Below, piece after piece: positions 51,414-60,548 of a DNA stretch of 64,000 bases. This DNA comes from Ezakiella sp. (GTDB taxonomy: Bacteria; Bacillota; Clostridia; Tissierellales; Peptoniphilaceae). Within the stretch, counting starts at the first letter, position 1, and each line of letters begins with the position of its first letter. A program made the position numbers and the translations under genes. Location of the stretch: contig JALEOH010000008.1 of the NCBI GenBank assembly GCA_022766605.1, forward strand, positions 62,001 to 126,000. The letters run 5' to 3'. The notes below the pieces were generated by a model. It did no database searches. It was not told the origin of the DNA and saw only the letters and a list, made by a program, of their open reading frames with translations.

Positions 51414-51943
51414 TATTTTCCCATAAATCCTCTTATTAGATATTTGATTCCCCAAATTATGAAATTAATTCCAATTAGATAAACTATAGTTACATATGCG
51501 CTAAGTGGATTAAATATCATAAGCACACCTAGTATGATATTTAAAATACTGGTAAATATATTCATACCATACAATCCATTGCCGAAACCCTTTAAATATT
51601 TACCATAGATAAGATCCTGCAAAGCATCTAGTATAAACCAAATCCCAAATAGATATGGCAGGCTCAAAAATGTAATTTTAAAATTAAACATGATGATCAA
51701 GCCAAGTATAATATCCAGTATACTAATTACAAGTAGTGGCGTGGTACTTATCGTGCTTAATTTCTTTATTTTAGAGACACTTAATAGCCCCATCACTCCC
51801 TTTACTATTGCAATTGCACCGAAGTAAATTACAAGGCTCGATAGCGTAGTAACTGGATTTTTAAAAGCAATAAATGCGACTATAAAAAACAAAACTCCAA
51901 GAATTACGCTTAGCCAATTAGTCGATCTTTTATTTTCTGTCAT
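51413..51943 (-). CDS. HdeD/DUF308-like membrane protein
   Basis: 176-residue protein with about six hydrophobic helices in the paired pattern of HdeD-family proteins; blocks LGVLFFIVAFIAFKNPVTTLSSLVIYFGAIAIVKG and IILGVLMIFNPLSAYVTIVYLIGINFIIWGI repeat the same plan (shown in part as FKNPVTTLSS and FNPLSAYVTI). HdeD relatives are associated with acid or envelope stress, but no function can be assigned here. Monocistronic with GGAGG upstream of the ATG. Confidence 0.75.
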   Translation of the reverse strand: MTENKRSTNWLSVILGVLFFIVAFIAFKNPVTTLSSLVIYFGAIAIVKGVMGLLSVSKIKKLSTISTTPLLVISILDIILGLIIMFNFKITFLSLPYLFGIWFILDALQDLIYGKYLKGFGNGLYGMNIFTSILNIILGVLMIFNPLSAYVTIVYLIGINFIIWGIKYLIRGFMGK

Positions 51944-52054
51944 ATTATCTCCTCCTGTATTTAATTAAATTCTTTTCTTAATAATATTACCCAAAAAAAC
52001 AATTGAAATAAAATAAATCACGCGATATTTGCTAAGGCACAAAAATTTTACAAA

Positions 52055-52267
52055 TTAATTCATAAAATATTTTGCCCAAGCATTGTATAGTTCTTTATAA
52101 AGTGGGCTAGCTTTAAACATTTCATCATGCGGAAGATAATTCAAAACTCTTCCCATATCAAGCAACAATATCTTATCAGATAAGGCACAAGTGCTCATCC
52201 TGTGAGATATAAAAATAACAGTCTTGCCCTTTGTAATTTTATTAAAATCCGTTATTATTTCACAATA
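52055..52267 (-). pseudogene. C-terminal remnant of an ABC exporter ATPase
   Basis: On the minus strand an open segment encodes EIITDFNKITKGKTVIFISHRMS and then DKILLLDMGRV, ending HDEMFKASPLYKELYNAW and a TAA at 52055-52057. This is the end of an ABC exporter nucleotide-binding domain: the HR of the His switch, D-loop distal strand and the C-terminal helix. Walker A, signature and Walker B are missing. It abuts the phoR terminator. Its orientation and missing part complement the remnant at 60549-60965. Confidence 0.75.
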
Positions 52268-52290
52268 AAAGAAATGGTCAATATGTTAAT

Positions 52291-52310
52291 AAGGGCGATT
52301 GCTCGCCCTT
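52291..52310 (-). terminator. hairpin at the end of phoR
   Basis: AAGGGCGA / TCGCCCTT (52291-52298, 52303-52310) with a 4-nt loop. The stop codon of phoR lies in the upstream arm. The T tract after it is weak, so termination efficiency is uncertain. Confidence 0.55.
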
Positions 52311-53973
52311 ACATTGGTATTTCTACTGTGAAGGTGGTGCCTCTTCCCTCTCTACTTTCGAGGTAGATTTTGCCACCTAATTTTTCTATTCCATGCTTTA
52401 CAATGGAGAGTCCAATTCCGCTTGAATCTCGTCTGTGACGGGAAACATCCACAGTATAGAAGCGCTGGAATATCTTGTCCTTGTCTTTTTCAGATATTCC
52501 TATGCCATCGTCCTCGACGCTAAATATAAAATATCCATCGCGAGGAACTAATCTCGTTTTGATATATCCACCCTCAATGCCATATTTATAAGCATTGTCG
52601 ATTAAATTATAGACTATCTCTTCTATTAATTCCTTGCTTCCAGTATATGGTATGCTAATTAGATCTTTTTCTAATCTCATACCTTTTTCTTCGGCCTTTA
52701 ATTGATATAGGTCAAGCGTCTTTTCGACTATGTCTTTGATATCAAAATCCTCTTCAGGAATTTCATCTTGCTCCTCTATTTTAGATAGATTTAGCATCGA
52801 CTCTATTAGTCTTAATATTCTCTTGCCTTCTTCAAATATCGTTGAGCCGATGTTTTTTACGTCCTTGCCCTCGACTTTTCCGATGGACAATAGCTCAGCA
52901 TATCCATTGATAGAAGTAAGTGGAGTTTTTAATTCATGAGCGACATTTGAAGTAAATTCGCGTCTTTCTTGCTCAAGAACTATTTCCTTAGTGACATCAC
53001 TTAATACTATTATCTTTCCGATAAATTCTCCCTTGCCACGAACAGGAGTAATATCCGCCCTTACTTTGGTATCGTTTATGTCAAGAATCACACGATCCCT
53101 TAAATATGTTCTATCTGTCGAAAGAGCTGCCATAAAGTTCTCATCACGAGTTAAATAAAGGACTGAACGATCGATATAATTTACACTTGTATCCTTATCG
53201 AGTAGTATTAATGCTCGCCTATTTACTAGAACTATTCGATTTACATCGTCGATAAAGAGCATTCCCTCACTCATATTGGATAATATAGCTTCGATTGTAT
53301 TTTGATAATCCTCAAGATTATCTATCTTGCTATTGATATCCTCTCTTTGATCTTCAATTAGTCGCCTTACAGGATATAGTTCACGATACATGGGGGTGTC
53401 GGTTGTCCCTCCTGCAATGCCTTCTACTTGTATTTTAAGATCGGATATTATTGAATTGGTCATTATATTGCCCAGTATAAATGTTAGGAAAAGTGCAACT
53501 AGAACTATTAGAGCAACTGGCCAAATTATCTTTTGAAAAGTCCTAAATATATTAGTCTGCATCTCGGAAATTCTAAGCACAGATCCATCATTCAAGGCTT
53601 GCGCATAATAATAATAATTTTCATGCATGGTCTCGCTGTATCTTACAGCGCTTCCAGTGCCTTTTGCTCTTGCCTCAATAACTTCCTCACGCTTGTCGTG
53701 ATCGCCCATATCCTCTGCCCACTTGTCAGAATCATATAAAACTGTTCCTTCTTTGTCTATTAAAGTAAGTCTCATTCCTGGGAAGCTTCTCTTAGCTTGG
53801 TCAAAGATTTCCTCTTCTTCAGGCAGTTTTGACAAAAAATCCAATATATTCTTAAGTCTAGTCTCATGAGTTGTCTTATGACTATTATAGAAGACAAATG
53901 AAATAGCTATAGCAGTTAATGCAATTGCAATTACTATCAATAAGGAGAAATTATTATAGATTTTCTTTTTCAT
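52309..53973 (-). CDS. phoR: phosphate regulon sensor histidine kinase
   Basis: Membrane histidine kinase of 554 residues: helix at about 9-28, extracytoplasmic domain 30-145, second helix at 150-170, PAS-like domain about 220-330 (IEAILSNMSEGMLFIDD), HisKA with the phospho-acceptor H346 in NVAHELKTPLTSINGYAELL, and HATPase with ELIEEIVYNLIDNAYKYG, VEDDGIGISEKDKDKIFQRFYT and GIGLSIVKHGIEKLGG. It overlaps phoB by 4 nt. The position at the end of the pst operon identifies it as PhoR. Confidence 0.93.
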   Translation of the reverse strand: MKKKIYNNFSLLIVIAIALTAIAISFVFYNSHKTTHETRLKNILDFLSKLPEEEEIFDQAKRSFPGMRLTLIDKEGTVLYDSDKWAEDMGDHDKREEVIEARAKGTGSAVRYSETMHENYYYYAQALNDGSVLRISEMQTNIFRTFQKIIWPVALIVLVALFLTFILGNIMTNSIISDLKIQVEGIAGGTTDTPMYRELYPVRRLIEDQREDINSKIDNLEDYQNTIEAILSNMSEGMLFIDDVNRIVLVNRRALILLDKDTSVNYIDRSVLYLTRDENFMAALSTDRTYLRDRVILDINDTKVRADITPVRGKGEFIGKIIVLSDVTKEIVLEQERREFTSNVAHELKTPLTSINGYAELLSIGKVEGKDVKNIGSTIFEEGKRILRLIESMLNLSKIEEQDEIPEEDFDIKDIVEKTLDLYQLKAEEKGMRLEKDLISIPYTGSKELIEEIVYNLIDNAYKYGIEGGYIKTRLVPRDGYFIFSVEDDGIGISEKDKDKIFQRFYTVDVSRHRRDSSGIGLSIVKHGIEKLGGKIYLESREGRGTTFTVEIPM

Positions 53974-54635
53974 TTGTCCTCCAATTTGTAGCCTATATTT
54001 CTTATTGTTTTAATTGAAGTTGCTCTATCCCCAAGTTTTTGGCGCAAAAAAGCTATATGCACATCTACTGTTCTACTTTCACCCTCAAAGTCAAATCCCC
54101 AAATGGAGCTCATCAATTGATCACGCGAAAGCACTATGCCTTTATTCTTTACAAGATAGCTCAATAACTCGAATTCCTTAAAACTAAGATCTATCTCATT
54201 TTCATCAACATATACTCTACGACTTATAAGATCCACTCTTATCCCACTTGCCTCGAGCATATTTTGATTATCTTTTTTAACTCTACGAAGTAAAGCCTTA
54301 ACTCTTGCACATAGCTCTAGCACCGAAAAAGGCTTTGTGATATAGTCATCTGCTCCAAGGTCAAGCCCCATTACTTTGTCTATCTCATGAGTCTTTGCAG
54401 TCAACATTATTACTGGAATATCGCTATATGAATTGCCTTTTAGCCACTTTAATATGCTAATCCCATCCTCTCCAGGTAGCATTATATCGAGTAGGATTAG
54501 TTTTGGAAGAGCCTCTTTTAGCCCTTCTTTTAATTCCTCAAAATCGCCAAATCCCTTAGCTTCGAAGCCCTCATTCGACAGTGCATAGATAATTAAATCC
54601 CTTATACTCTTGTCGTCTTCTACGCAGTAGATCAT
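53970..54635 (-). CDS. phoB: phosphate regulon response regulator (PhoB/PhoP)
   Basis: OmpR/PhoB-type regulator of 221 residues. The receiver has acidic D7-D8, the phospho-acceptor D50 in LILLDIMLPGEDGIS and the conserved Lys in DYITKPFSVLEL; the winged helix has LSFKEFELLSYLVKNKG, RDQLMSSIWGFDFEGESRTVDVHIAFLRQKLG. It presumably binds the TT(A/T)ACA repeats upstream of pstS. It lies 1 nt after phoU. Confidence 0.93.
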   Translation of the reverse strand: MIYCVEDDKSIRDLIIYALSNEGFEAKGFGDFEELKEGLKEALPKLILLDIMLPGEDGISILKWLKGNSYSDIPVIMLTAKTHEIDKVMGLDLGADDYITKPFSVLELCARVKALLRRVKKDNQNMLEASGIRVDLISRRVYVDENEIDLSFKEFELLSYLVKNKGIVLSRDQLMSSIWGFDFEGESRTVDVHIAFLRQKLGDRATSIKTIRNIGYKLEDK

Positions 54636-54636
54636 A

Positions 54637-55305
54637 TTATTTCTCCAGTTGATTGTTTAGAGATGGATGACTCCCAGTATGAGCGTAAATTACCCATTCT
54701 GAAATATTTTCAGCATGGTCTCCAATTCTTTCTACATATTTCGCTATTTGAAGTAGATCTAGAGCAACTCCGGGATCTTCCACACCTTCTCTTATTTTAT
54801 TGATTATATTTTCTCTTACTTGTAAAAAGCCCTTATCAACTTTATTGTCCATTTCGTCAATGCCATATGCAAGTGTTGGCTCTTCCGCAACAAAAGCATC
54901 CATACTAAGTCTTAGCATCTCTTGCACTGTCTTATACATATCGCTTAAAACTGGCAAATCGACCTGCGCATTAAATCTATCATTGATGAATTTTTGAATC
55001 TCCGATATATTTTGTGTCTGATCGCCTATTCTTTCAAGGTCGGTTATTATCTTTAATACTGCAGCAATAAATCTAAAATCACGAGCACGTGGACTAAGAG
55101 TGACTAGTAATCTCAAGCAACGCGATTCAATCTCTTTTTCCATGGCATCCGTCTTGGTGTCACGGCTGATAATCGAATCTAACAAGCTCTTGTCGTTATC
55201 ACGAAGTGCAATGAAGCTATCTTTTACACAATTTTCAACAAAAGCTCCCATTTCAATTAGATCGTTTTTTAGATCTGTGATTTCTCTTCCAATATTTGTT
55301 TGCAT
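54637..55305 (-). CDS. phoU: phosphate signalling/transport accessory protein PhoU
   Basis: Helical-bundle protein of 222 residues that couples Pst transporter status to PhoR. Two PhoU repeats are visible, with DSFIALRDNDKSLLDSIISRD..DAMEKEIESRCLRLL in the first and a related helix pair after KVDKGFLQVRENII; DLERIGDQTQNISEI and YVERIGDHAENISEW are the two metal-binding E-R-I-G-D signatures. I use the ATG at 55305, adjacent to the pstB stop. Confidence 0.95.
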   Translation of the reverse strand: MQTNIGREITDLKNDLIEMGAFVENCVKDSFIALRDNDKSLLDSIISRDTKTDAMEKEIESRCLRLLVTLSPRARDFRFIAAVLKIITDLERIGDQTQNISEIQKFINDRFNAQVDLPVLSDMYKTVQEMLRLSMDAFVAEEPTLAYGIDEMDNKVDKGFLQVRENIINKIREGVEDPGVALDLLQIAKYVERIGDHAENISEWVIYAHTGSHPSLNNQLEK

Positions 55306-55306
55306 T

Positions 55307-56083
55307 CTAACCAAACCTCCCCGTAATATAGTCCTCAGTTCTCTTATCCCTCGGATTTTCGAATATTTGTGTGGTATCTCCCACCTCTATTAGGTCGCCA
55401 ACTAAGAAGAAAGCTGTCCTATCTGTAATTCTACTTGCTTGAGCGATATTATGTGTGACTATAACTATAGTATACTTCTGTTTTAGTTCTAATGCAAGCT
55501 CTTCTATTTTACCAGTTGAGATTGGGTCAAGCGCCGAAGTTGGTTCGTCCATCAATATTACTTCTGGCTCTACGGCAAGTGCCCTTGCGATGCAAAGACG
55601 TTGTTGTTGTCCGCCAGATAATGATTGAGCATTTCTAAATAATATATCTTTAACCTCATCCCAAATAGCAGCCTTTTTAAGTGATGTCTCTACTATTTCT
55701 TGTAATTCCTGTTTATTTTTTATGCCATGGGTTCTTGGACCATATGCAATATTGTCAAATATGCTCATTGGAAATGGATTTGGTTGTTGGAATACCATGC
55801 CTACTCTTTTTCTAAGAGAGTTTACATTGTATTTAGGATCATATATATCCTCTCCTTCAAGGCAAATCTTTCCCTCAACTCTTGAGCCTATTACAAGGTC
55901 GTTCATCCTATTTAAGCACTTAAGAGTCGAGCTCTTACCACAACCCGATGGCCCAATAAATGCAAGTATCTCTCCCTCATAGACATCTAGTGAAAGATCG
56001 TGCACTGCATGAAAATCTCCATAATAGAGATCTAGATTGTCGATTGTCATCTTTTTATTTTTGCTTTCATTTAAAGTATTCAT
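55307..56083 (-). CDS. pstB: phosphate ABC transporter ATP-binding protein
   Basis: 258-residue ATPase of the high-affinity phosphate importer. [23 protein letters not shown] (P-loop at about 39-46), [24 protein letters not shown] (Q loop with the PstB-typical PNPFPMSI), [19 protein letters not shown] (signature), [14 protein letters not shown] (Walker B) and [11 protein letters not shown]. Standard PstB. Abuts pstA. Confidence 0.97.
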   Translation of the reverse strand: MNTLNESKNKKMTIDNLDLYYGDFHAVHDLSLDVYEGEILAFIGPSGCGKSSTLKCLNRMNDLVIGSRVEGKICLEGEDIYDPKYNVNSLRKRVGMVFQQPNPFPMSIFDNIAYGPRTHGIKNKQELQEIVETSLKKAAIWDEVKDILFRNAQSLSGGQQQRLCIARALAVEPEVILMDEPTSALDPISTGKIEELALELKQKYTIVIVTHNIAQASRITDRTAFFLVGDLIEVGDTTQIFENPRDKRTEDYITGRFG

Positions 56084-56956
56084 CTACTTCTTTTCTCCTC
56101 CTAATTTTCTTGCAATTAGCCCTGAAATAGCATTTAACAAGACTACGATTACTAGTAGAACAAGACCTGTTGCATAAGCCTCTCCTGTATATCTGCCCTC
56201 ACTAGATAATCTGTACATATGAAGTGCAAGCGTTATACCACTATCGGTTAATTTTCCTGGAATATTGGTGCTTGTGCCCAAAGTGTAGAGTAGGGCTGCA
56301 GTTTCACCAACAATACGTCCAATTGCTAGAATTATTCCCGAGAGTATTCCAGGCATTGCCGGTGGAAGCACTATTACAAATATCGTTCTTAAGTGTCCTG
56401 CTCCAAGAGCAAAGCTTCCTTCACGATATCCTTTACTTATTGCGATTAATGCCTCCTCTGTCGAACGAACAATTGGTGGCAATATCATTATAGAAATGGT
56501 AAGCACACCTGAGATGATACTATATCCAAGCCCAAGTGTAATTCCGAAGAATAAAAATCCAAACAGACCATATATAATTGATGGAATCCCCGATAGAGTT
56601 TCTGTAACCATTCTAATTGCAGTTACGAATTTGCTCCCGGGCTTCGCATATTCTACTAGATATATAGCTGTAAATATTCCAATTGGTGCAGCTATTAATA
56701 TAGATAATGCTACCATTATTATGGTAGATATGATCGCAGGCATCATTGAAACATTTTCTGAAGTATACTCAAGTGCAAACAGCGAAGGCTTTAGATAAGG
56801 AAGACCCTTAACTGTTACGAATAACAATATGAATAATAATATTGCAACCGAAAATACAATAGATACTGTTGTAAAAATCGTATAGGGTATTGATTTACGT
56901 CTTTTTGTAACTGGTTTCATTTGTGAAGTCACCGCCTTAGTAATTGATTTATCCAT
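56084..56956 (-). CDS. pstA: phosphate ABC transporter permease PstA
   Basis: 290-residue permease with about six membrane helices after a basic N-terminus. TETLSGIPSIIYGLFGFLFF is the PstA/PstC signature, and EEALIAISKGYREGSFALGAGHLRTIFVIVLP is the cytoplasmic EAA-type coupling loop (key part ALGAGHLRT). It overlaps the pstC stop by 8 nt and forms the channel with PstC. Confidence 0.95.
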   Translation of the reverse strand: MDKSITKAVTSQMKPVTKRRKSIPYTIFTTVSIVFSVAILLFILLFVTVKGLPYLKPSLFALEYTSENVSMMPAIISTIIMVALSILIAAPIGIFTAIYLVEYAKPGSKFVTAIRMVTETLSGIPSIIYGLFGFLFFGITLGLGYSIISGVLTISIMILPPIVRSTEEALIAISKGYREGSFALGAGHLRTIFVIVLPPAMPGILSGIILAIGRIVGETAALLYTLGTSTNIPGKLTDSGITLALHMYRLSSEGRYTGEAYATGLVLLVIVVLLNAISGLIARKLGGEKK

Positions 56957-57821
56957 TTTTAGTTCCTCTTGTCTTCACAAATTGGAACGCTCCGTTAATT
57001 ATTAGGATGAATACAAAAAGCACAGTTGCCGTTGCAATAAGCGCCAATCTATGATCTCCCGATGAATATCCCATTTCAAGGACGACATTCGTCGTAAGAG
57101 TTCTAATCCCTTTAGTGATATCGGTTGTAATTCGAGGCTGATTTCCAGCAACAAGTACTACTGCCATTGTCTCCCCGATTGCTCTACCAATGCCAAGTAT
57201 AACTGCTGCTAATACTCCGCTTCTTGCAGCAGGAAACATAACTTTGGTGACGGTTCTCGAGTGACTTGCTCCAAGAGCAACTGATGCCTCGTAGTATTTG
57301 TTGGGAACAGCTCTAAGCGCTGCCTCTGCAATAGAGATAATGGTTGGCAATATCATTATTGCAAGAAGAATTCCCGCTGCTAATATACTCGTTCCCTTAC
57401 TCGATGGAAAGATCTCTCTAATAATCGGCACTATCGTTTGTAGTGCAAAGAAACCATATACAATTGAGGGAATGCCAGCCATTAGATCTATCATTGGCTT
57501 TATAACTTTGTGAACCTTGGGACTAGCTTCCCAGGTGAGGTAAATGGACGAGAATAGGGCAATAGGAACGCCTATTAAGCATGCAAGCGCTGTGATGTAC
57601 ACAGAGCCAAATATCATCGGCAATATTCCATAGCTTGGTGGATTTACCGATGGGCTCCACTTTGTGCCGAAAAGGAAATTTCCAAAGCCTACTTTCGCCA
57701 TGAATGGTAATCCATTTTTGAAAATGAAGTAACATATGAAGAGAAAGGCAACAACCGAAAGTGCGGATGCTGCCATAAAAACTATCTTCATAAAGTCTTC
57801 TTTGAAATCTCTTCCCTTCAT
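56949..57821 (-). CDS. pstC: phosphate ABC transporter permease PstC
   Basis: 290-residue permease with about six helices. PMIDLMAGIPSIVYGFFAL is the conserved periplasmic-side segment and EAALRAVPNKYYEASVALGASHSRTVTKVMFP (key part ALGASHSRT) the coupling loop; GIGRAIGETMAVVLVAGN is also typical. It lies between pstS and pstA, 4 nt after pstS. Confidence 0.95.
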   Translation of the reverse strand: MKGRDFKEDFMKIVFMAASALSVVAFLFICYFIFKNGLPFMAKVGFGNFLFGTKWSPSVNPPSYGILPMIFGSVYITALACLIGVPIALFSSIYLTWEASPKVHKVIKPMIDLMAGIPSIVYGFFALQTIVPIIREIFPSSKGTSILAAGILLAIMILPTIISIAEAALRAVPNKYYEASVALGASHSRTVTKVMFPAARSGVLAAVILGIGRAIGETMAVVLVAGNQPRITTDITKGIRTLTTNVVLEMGYSSGDHRLALIATATVLFVFILIINGAFQFVKTRGTKNG

Positions 57822-57825
57822 AGCT

Positions 57826-58776
57826 TTATTTTACGTCTTTCCAGTCGGTAACTTCTCCTGTATAGATGGCCTTGATTTGATCAACTGTTAAATCTTCAGT
57901 TGGGTTGTCGTTATTAACGATAACTGCGATACCATCCATGCCTAGAGTTTCATATTGAAGATTAGCTTTTTCTTCATCTTTAAGAGCACGTGAGCTCATG
58001 CCGATTTGTGCAACGCCTTCAGTTACTGATTGAATTCCAGCGCCCGATCCTGTTGATTGAAGGTCAGCTTTGAATTCTGGATTTAATGCCTTATAAGCAT
58101 CGATCAATTGTTCCATTAGTGGAGTAACTGATGTTGAACCAGCAATAGTGATTTGTCCGCTTAGATTTGCAGGTTTATAACTTTCAGTATTTGTTGCAGG
58201 AATACATCCATCTTCTTCAACAATCTTTTGTCCTTCAGTTGACATGCAGAACTTCAAGAAATCCTTTGATAGTTCATCTAGATCAGCTTCTTTATAGCAA
58301 AGAACAAATGGACGAGCAATTGGATAATTGCCAGCTGTAATTTCAGCAGGAGTTGCTTCTGCTCCGTTGATCTTTAAAGCCTTAACATCGCTATTTAAAG
58401 ATGCAAGTGAGATATATCCGATAGCCGACTTGTCGCTACTTACTGTTGTTAAAACAGCATCTGTAGCATTTGCAATTGTAGCTTCAAGTGTTGTGTGGTC
58501 TACTTCTTCGCCAGCTTCGTTCTTAGAAACGATCTTTGTGATTTCTGTGAAAGCTCCTCTTGTACCTGAACCTTCTTCGCGGCTTACTACATTGATGCCA
58601 CCTTCAAAAGTTGCTGGAGCTGGAGTTTCTTCTTTCTTTTCTTCTTTAACTTCTGGCTTTGTTTCTGTCTTGGTCTCTGGTTTGGTTTCTGTAGTTGTAG
58701 TATCTTTTTTGCCACATCCAACTAAAACCATCATTGCTACTAATAGTGCAACTACCAATGTTTTAAATTTTCTCAT
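57826..58776 (-). CDS. pstS: phosphate-binding lipoprotein, circularly permuted PstS
   Basis: 316-residue lipoprotein (lipobox VLVGC) with a Thr/Lys/Glu/Pro linker to about residue 55. In canonical PstS the order is ITIAGSTSV...SGSGAGI...WKDV followed by SGTR...IGYVS...YPIARP. Here the second half comes first: REEGSGTRGAF near 66, AIGYISLASL near 125, NYPIARPF near 150. Then come GQITIAGSTSVTPLMEQL near 210, STGSGAGIQSVTEG, GMSSRALKDEE and finally AIYTGEVTDWKDVK at the C-terminus. The phosphate-binding loops are all present, so function is probably kept. First gene of pstSCAB-phoU-phoB-phoR. Confidence 0.93.
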   Translation of the reverse strand: MRKFKTLVVALLVAMMVLVGCGKKDTTTTETKPETKTETKPEVKEEKKEETPAPATFEGGINVVSREEGSGTRGAFTEITKIVSKNEAGEEVDHTTLEATIANATDAVLTTVSSDKSAIGYISLASLNSDVKALKINGAEATPAEITAGNYPIARPFVLCYKEADLDELSKDFLKFCMSTEGQKIVEEDGCIPATNTESYKPANLSGQITIAGSTSVTPLMEQLIDAYKALNPEFKADLQSTGSGAGIQSVTEGVAQIGMSSRALKDEEKANLQYETLGMDGIAVIVNNDNPTEDLTVDQIKAIYTGEVTDWKDVK

Positions 58777-58873
58777 TTAATCCTCCTTATGACTTGTTTT
58801 CTATTGAAAACTATTATCCCATAGTTAATGGGGTAGGGCTTTGCCCCTTACAATGCCAATAATACCAGTATAT

Positions 58874-58928
58874 TGTTAAGATGTTGTTTTATATATGTTA
58901 AATCTATGTAAAATTTGTAAAATGTAAA
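58874..58928 (-). promoter_or_regulatory. Pho box: tandem TT(T/A)ACA repeats upstream of pstS
   Basis: On the minus strand hexamers TTTACA (58907-58912), TTAACA (58896-58901), AAAACA (58885-58890, degenerate) and TTAACA (58874-58879) are spaced exactly 11 bp start to start. Two more TTTACA copies lie upstream (58916-58921 and 58923-58928). This is the direct-repeat pattern bound by PhoP-type regulators in Firmicutes. A TATTAT -10 candidate follows about 9 nt after the last repeat. Confidence 0.8.
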
Positions 58929-59035
58929 ATATCCTTGTTTTACAAACGAAAATTTCCTATCGCTTAAAGGATAATGAAAAAGGGTACGATTATATTATAG
59001 CATTCGCTTAAAAATTTTTAGTATAGGAGGCAAGA

Positions 59036-59272
59036 ATGAAACTAGAATTATATTATAAACCAGAATGTCCTTTTTGCAAAAAGGTCATTCAATTTATGGA
59101 AAGGCGTGATATTAAGCTCGAAATGAAAAATATCCACGAAAAGGAAAATCTCGACAAATTGATAGAAGTTGGTGGAATGAATCAAGTTCCATGCTTATTT
59201 ATCGACGGCAAGGCAATTTATGAATCAGACGATATCATACAATTTTTAAAGGATAATGCAGATGATAAATAA
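59036..59272 (+). CDS. glutaredoxin-like protein
   Basis: 78-residue thioredoxin-fold protein: MKLELYYKPECPFCKKVIQF holds the CPFC dithiol at residues 11-14, and NQVPCLFIDGKAIYESDDII the cis-Pro and glutathione-site-like region. It would reduce disulfides or deliver electrons to a partner; many anaerobes lack glutathione, so the donor is uncertain. AGGAGG lies 5 nt before the ATG. It overlaps the following aminopeptidase gene by 17 nt. Confidence 0.9.
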   Translation: MKLELYYKPECPFCKKVIQFMERRDIKLEMKNIHEKENLDKLIEVGGMNQVPCLFIDGKAIYESDDIIQFLKDNADDK

Positions 59273-60512
59273 TTTTAGAGAATTTATCGATAGCTCGCGT
59301 TTAAATTTCGAGGCAATAAACAATCTAAAGCAGATGTTAAGAGAAGCTGGCTTCATCGAACTAAGTGAAGCCGAAAAATGGAATCTAAAAAGTGGCGACG
59401 GCTATTATATTACCAAAAATGACAATTCAATACTCGCATTTAGATTATCGGAGGATATTAAAAAAGGCTTTAATATCACTGCAAGCCATTCGGATTCTCC
59501 GACTTTTAGAATTAAGCCCAATCCTGAAATAAAAAAAGAGAATGTGGTTGTATTAAATAACGAAGTATATGGAGGAGCACTTCTATATACTTGGTTTGAC
59601 CGTCCACTTGCAATTGGAGGAAAGCTTGCAATTAAATCAAATGATCCAATGAAGCCGAAAATCATCGAATATATTTCTAAAGATAATCTAGCTGTAATTC
59701 CGTCGGTTGCAATTCATATGAATCGCGATGCCAATAAGGGCTTTGAAATCAATCCACAAGAGCAGACTTTACCTGTAATTTCTTTAGATGAGAACTTTGA
59801 TCTGATCAAATATATAGAGGCTGAGATCGGAGAAGAAATAATTTCTCACGAACTCTATCTTATAAATTCTTCAAAAAGTGAAATCGCTGGGGCGAGCGAT
59901 GAATTTATAATGTCAGGAAGACTTGATAATCTCGAAAGTGCTTATCAAAATATCTACTCACTAATAAATGCAAAAAATATCAACAAGACGGCCGTCGCAT
60001 ATGTATCGGATAGCGAAGAAATTGGTTCAATGACCCAAGCAGGTGCATTTGCTCCATTTTTTAGTGAAAATTTAAAGAGAATAGTATTTAATCTAGGCGG
60101 AAATGAAGAGGACTATAGAATAGCACTTGCAAATTCATTTATGATATCATCCGACCTTGCTCATGCCGCCCATCCAAACTATGCTCAATATGCCGATCCA
60201 ACCAATCGTCCACGAATAAATGGGGGTCCCGTAATTAAAATTGCAGCAAATGGTGCCTACACCTCGGACGTTGCCTCAATCGCAGTCTTTAAGTCGCTTG
60301 CAGATAGTGTTGGAGTAAATACGCAGACTTTTGTAAATCGATCGGATAGACGCGGAGGCTCGACCATTGCATCAATTACAACCTCAAAGCTCGACATTCC
60401 AATAGTCGATGTGGGTTGCCCCGTTTGGGGAATGCACTCTGCGGTCGAAACAGGTGGCACAGAAGATATTGAAGATATGATAAAAATAATGATGGCTCTA
60501 TATGAGAGCTAA
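59256..60512 (+). CDS. M18 family aminopeptidase
   Basis: Dinuclear zinc aminopeptidase (aspartyl aminopeptidase family) of 418 residues. ITASHSDSPTFRIKPNP contains the first metal His/Asp, MSGRLDNLESAY the bridging Asp, VAYVSDSEEIGS the catalytic/metal Glu pair, AHAAHPNY a further conserved block and WGMHSAVETGGTED the C-terminal metal His. Start may be the ATG at 59256 or 59262. Coupled to the glutaredoxin gene by overlap. Confidence 0.93.
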   Translation: MQMINNFREFIDSSRLNFEAINNLKQMLREAGFIELSEAEKWNLKSGDGYYITKNDNSILAFRLSEDIKKGFNITASHSDSPTFRIKPNPEIKKENVVVLNNEVYGGALLYTWFDRPLAIGGKLAIKSNDPMKPKIIEYISKDNLAVIPSVAIHMNRDANKGFEINPQEQTLPVISLDENFDLIKYIEAEIGEEIISHELYLINSSKSEIAGASDEFIMSGRLDNLESAYQNIYSLINAKNINKTAVAYVSDSEEIGSMTQAGAFAPFFSENLKRIVFNLGGNEEDYRIALANSFMISSDLAHAAHPNYAQYADPTNRPRINGGPVIKIAANGAYTSDVASIAVFKSLADSVGVNTQTFVNRSDRRGGSTIASITTSKLDIPIVDVGCPVWGMHSAVETGGTEDIEDMIKIMMALYES

Positions 60513-60517
60513 AAAAG

Positions 60518-60546
60518 GCAGCTAGATTTTAATAGCTGCTTTTTTA
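60518..60546 (+). terminator. terminator of the aminopeptidase gene
   Basis: GCAGCTA / TAGCTGC with an 8-nt loop followed by TTTTTT. Confidence 0.85.
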
Positions 60547-60548
60547 TT

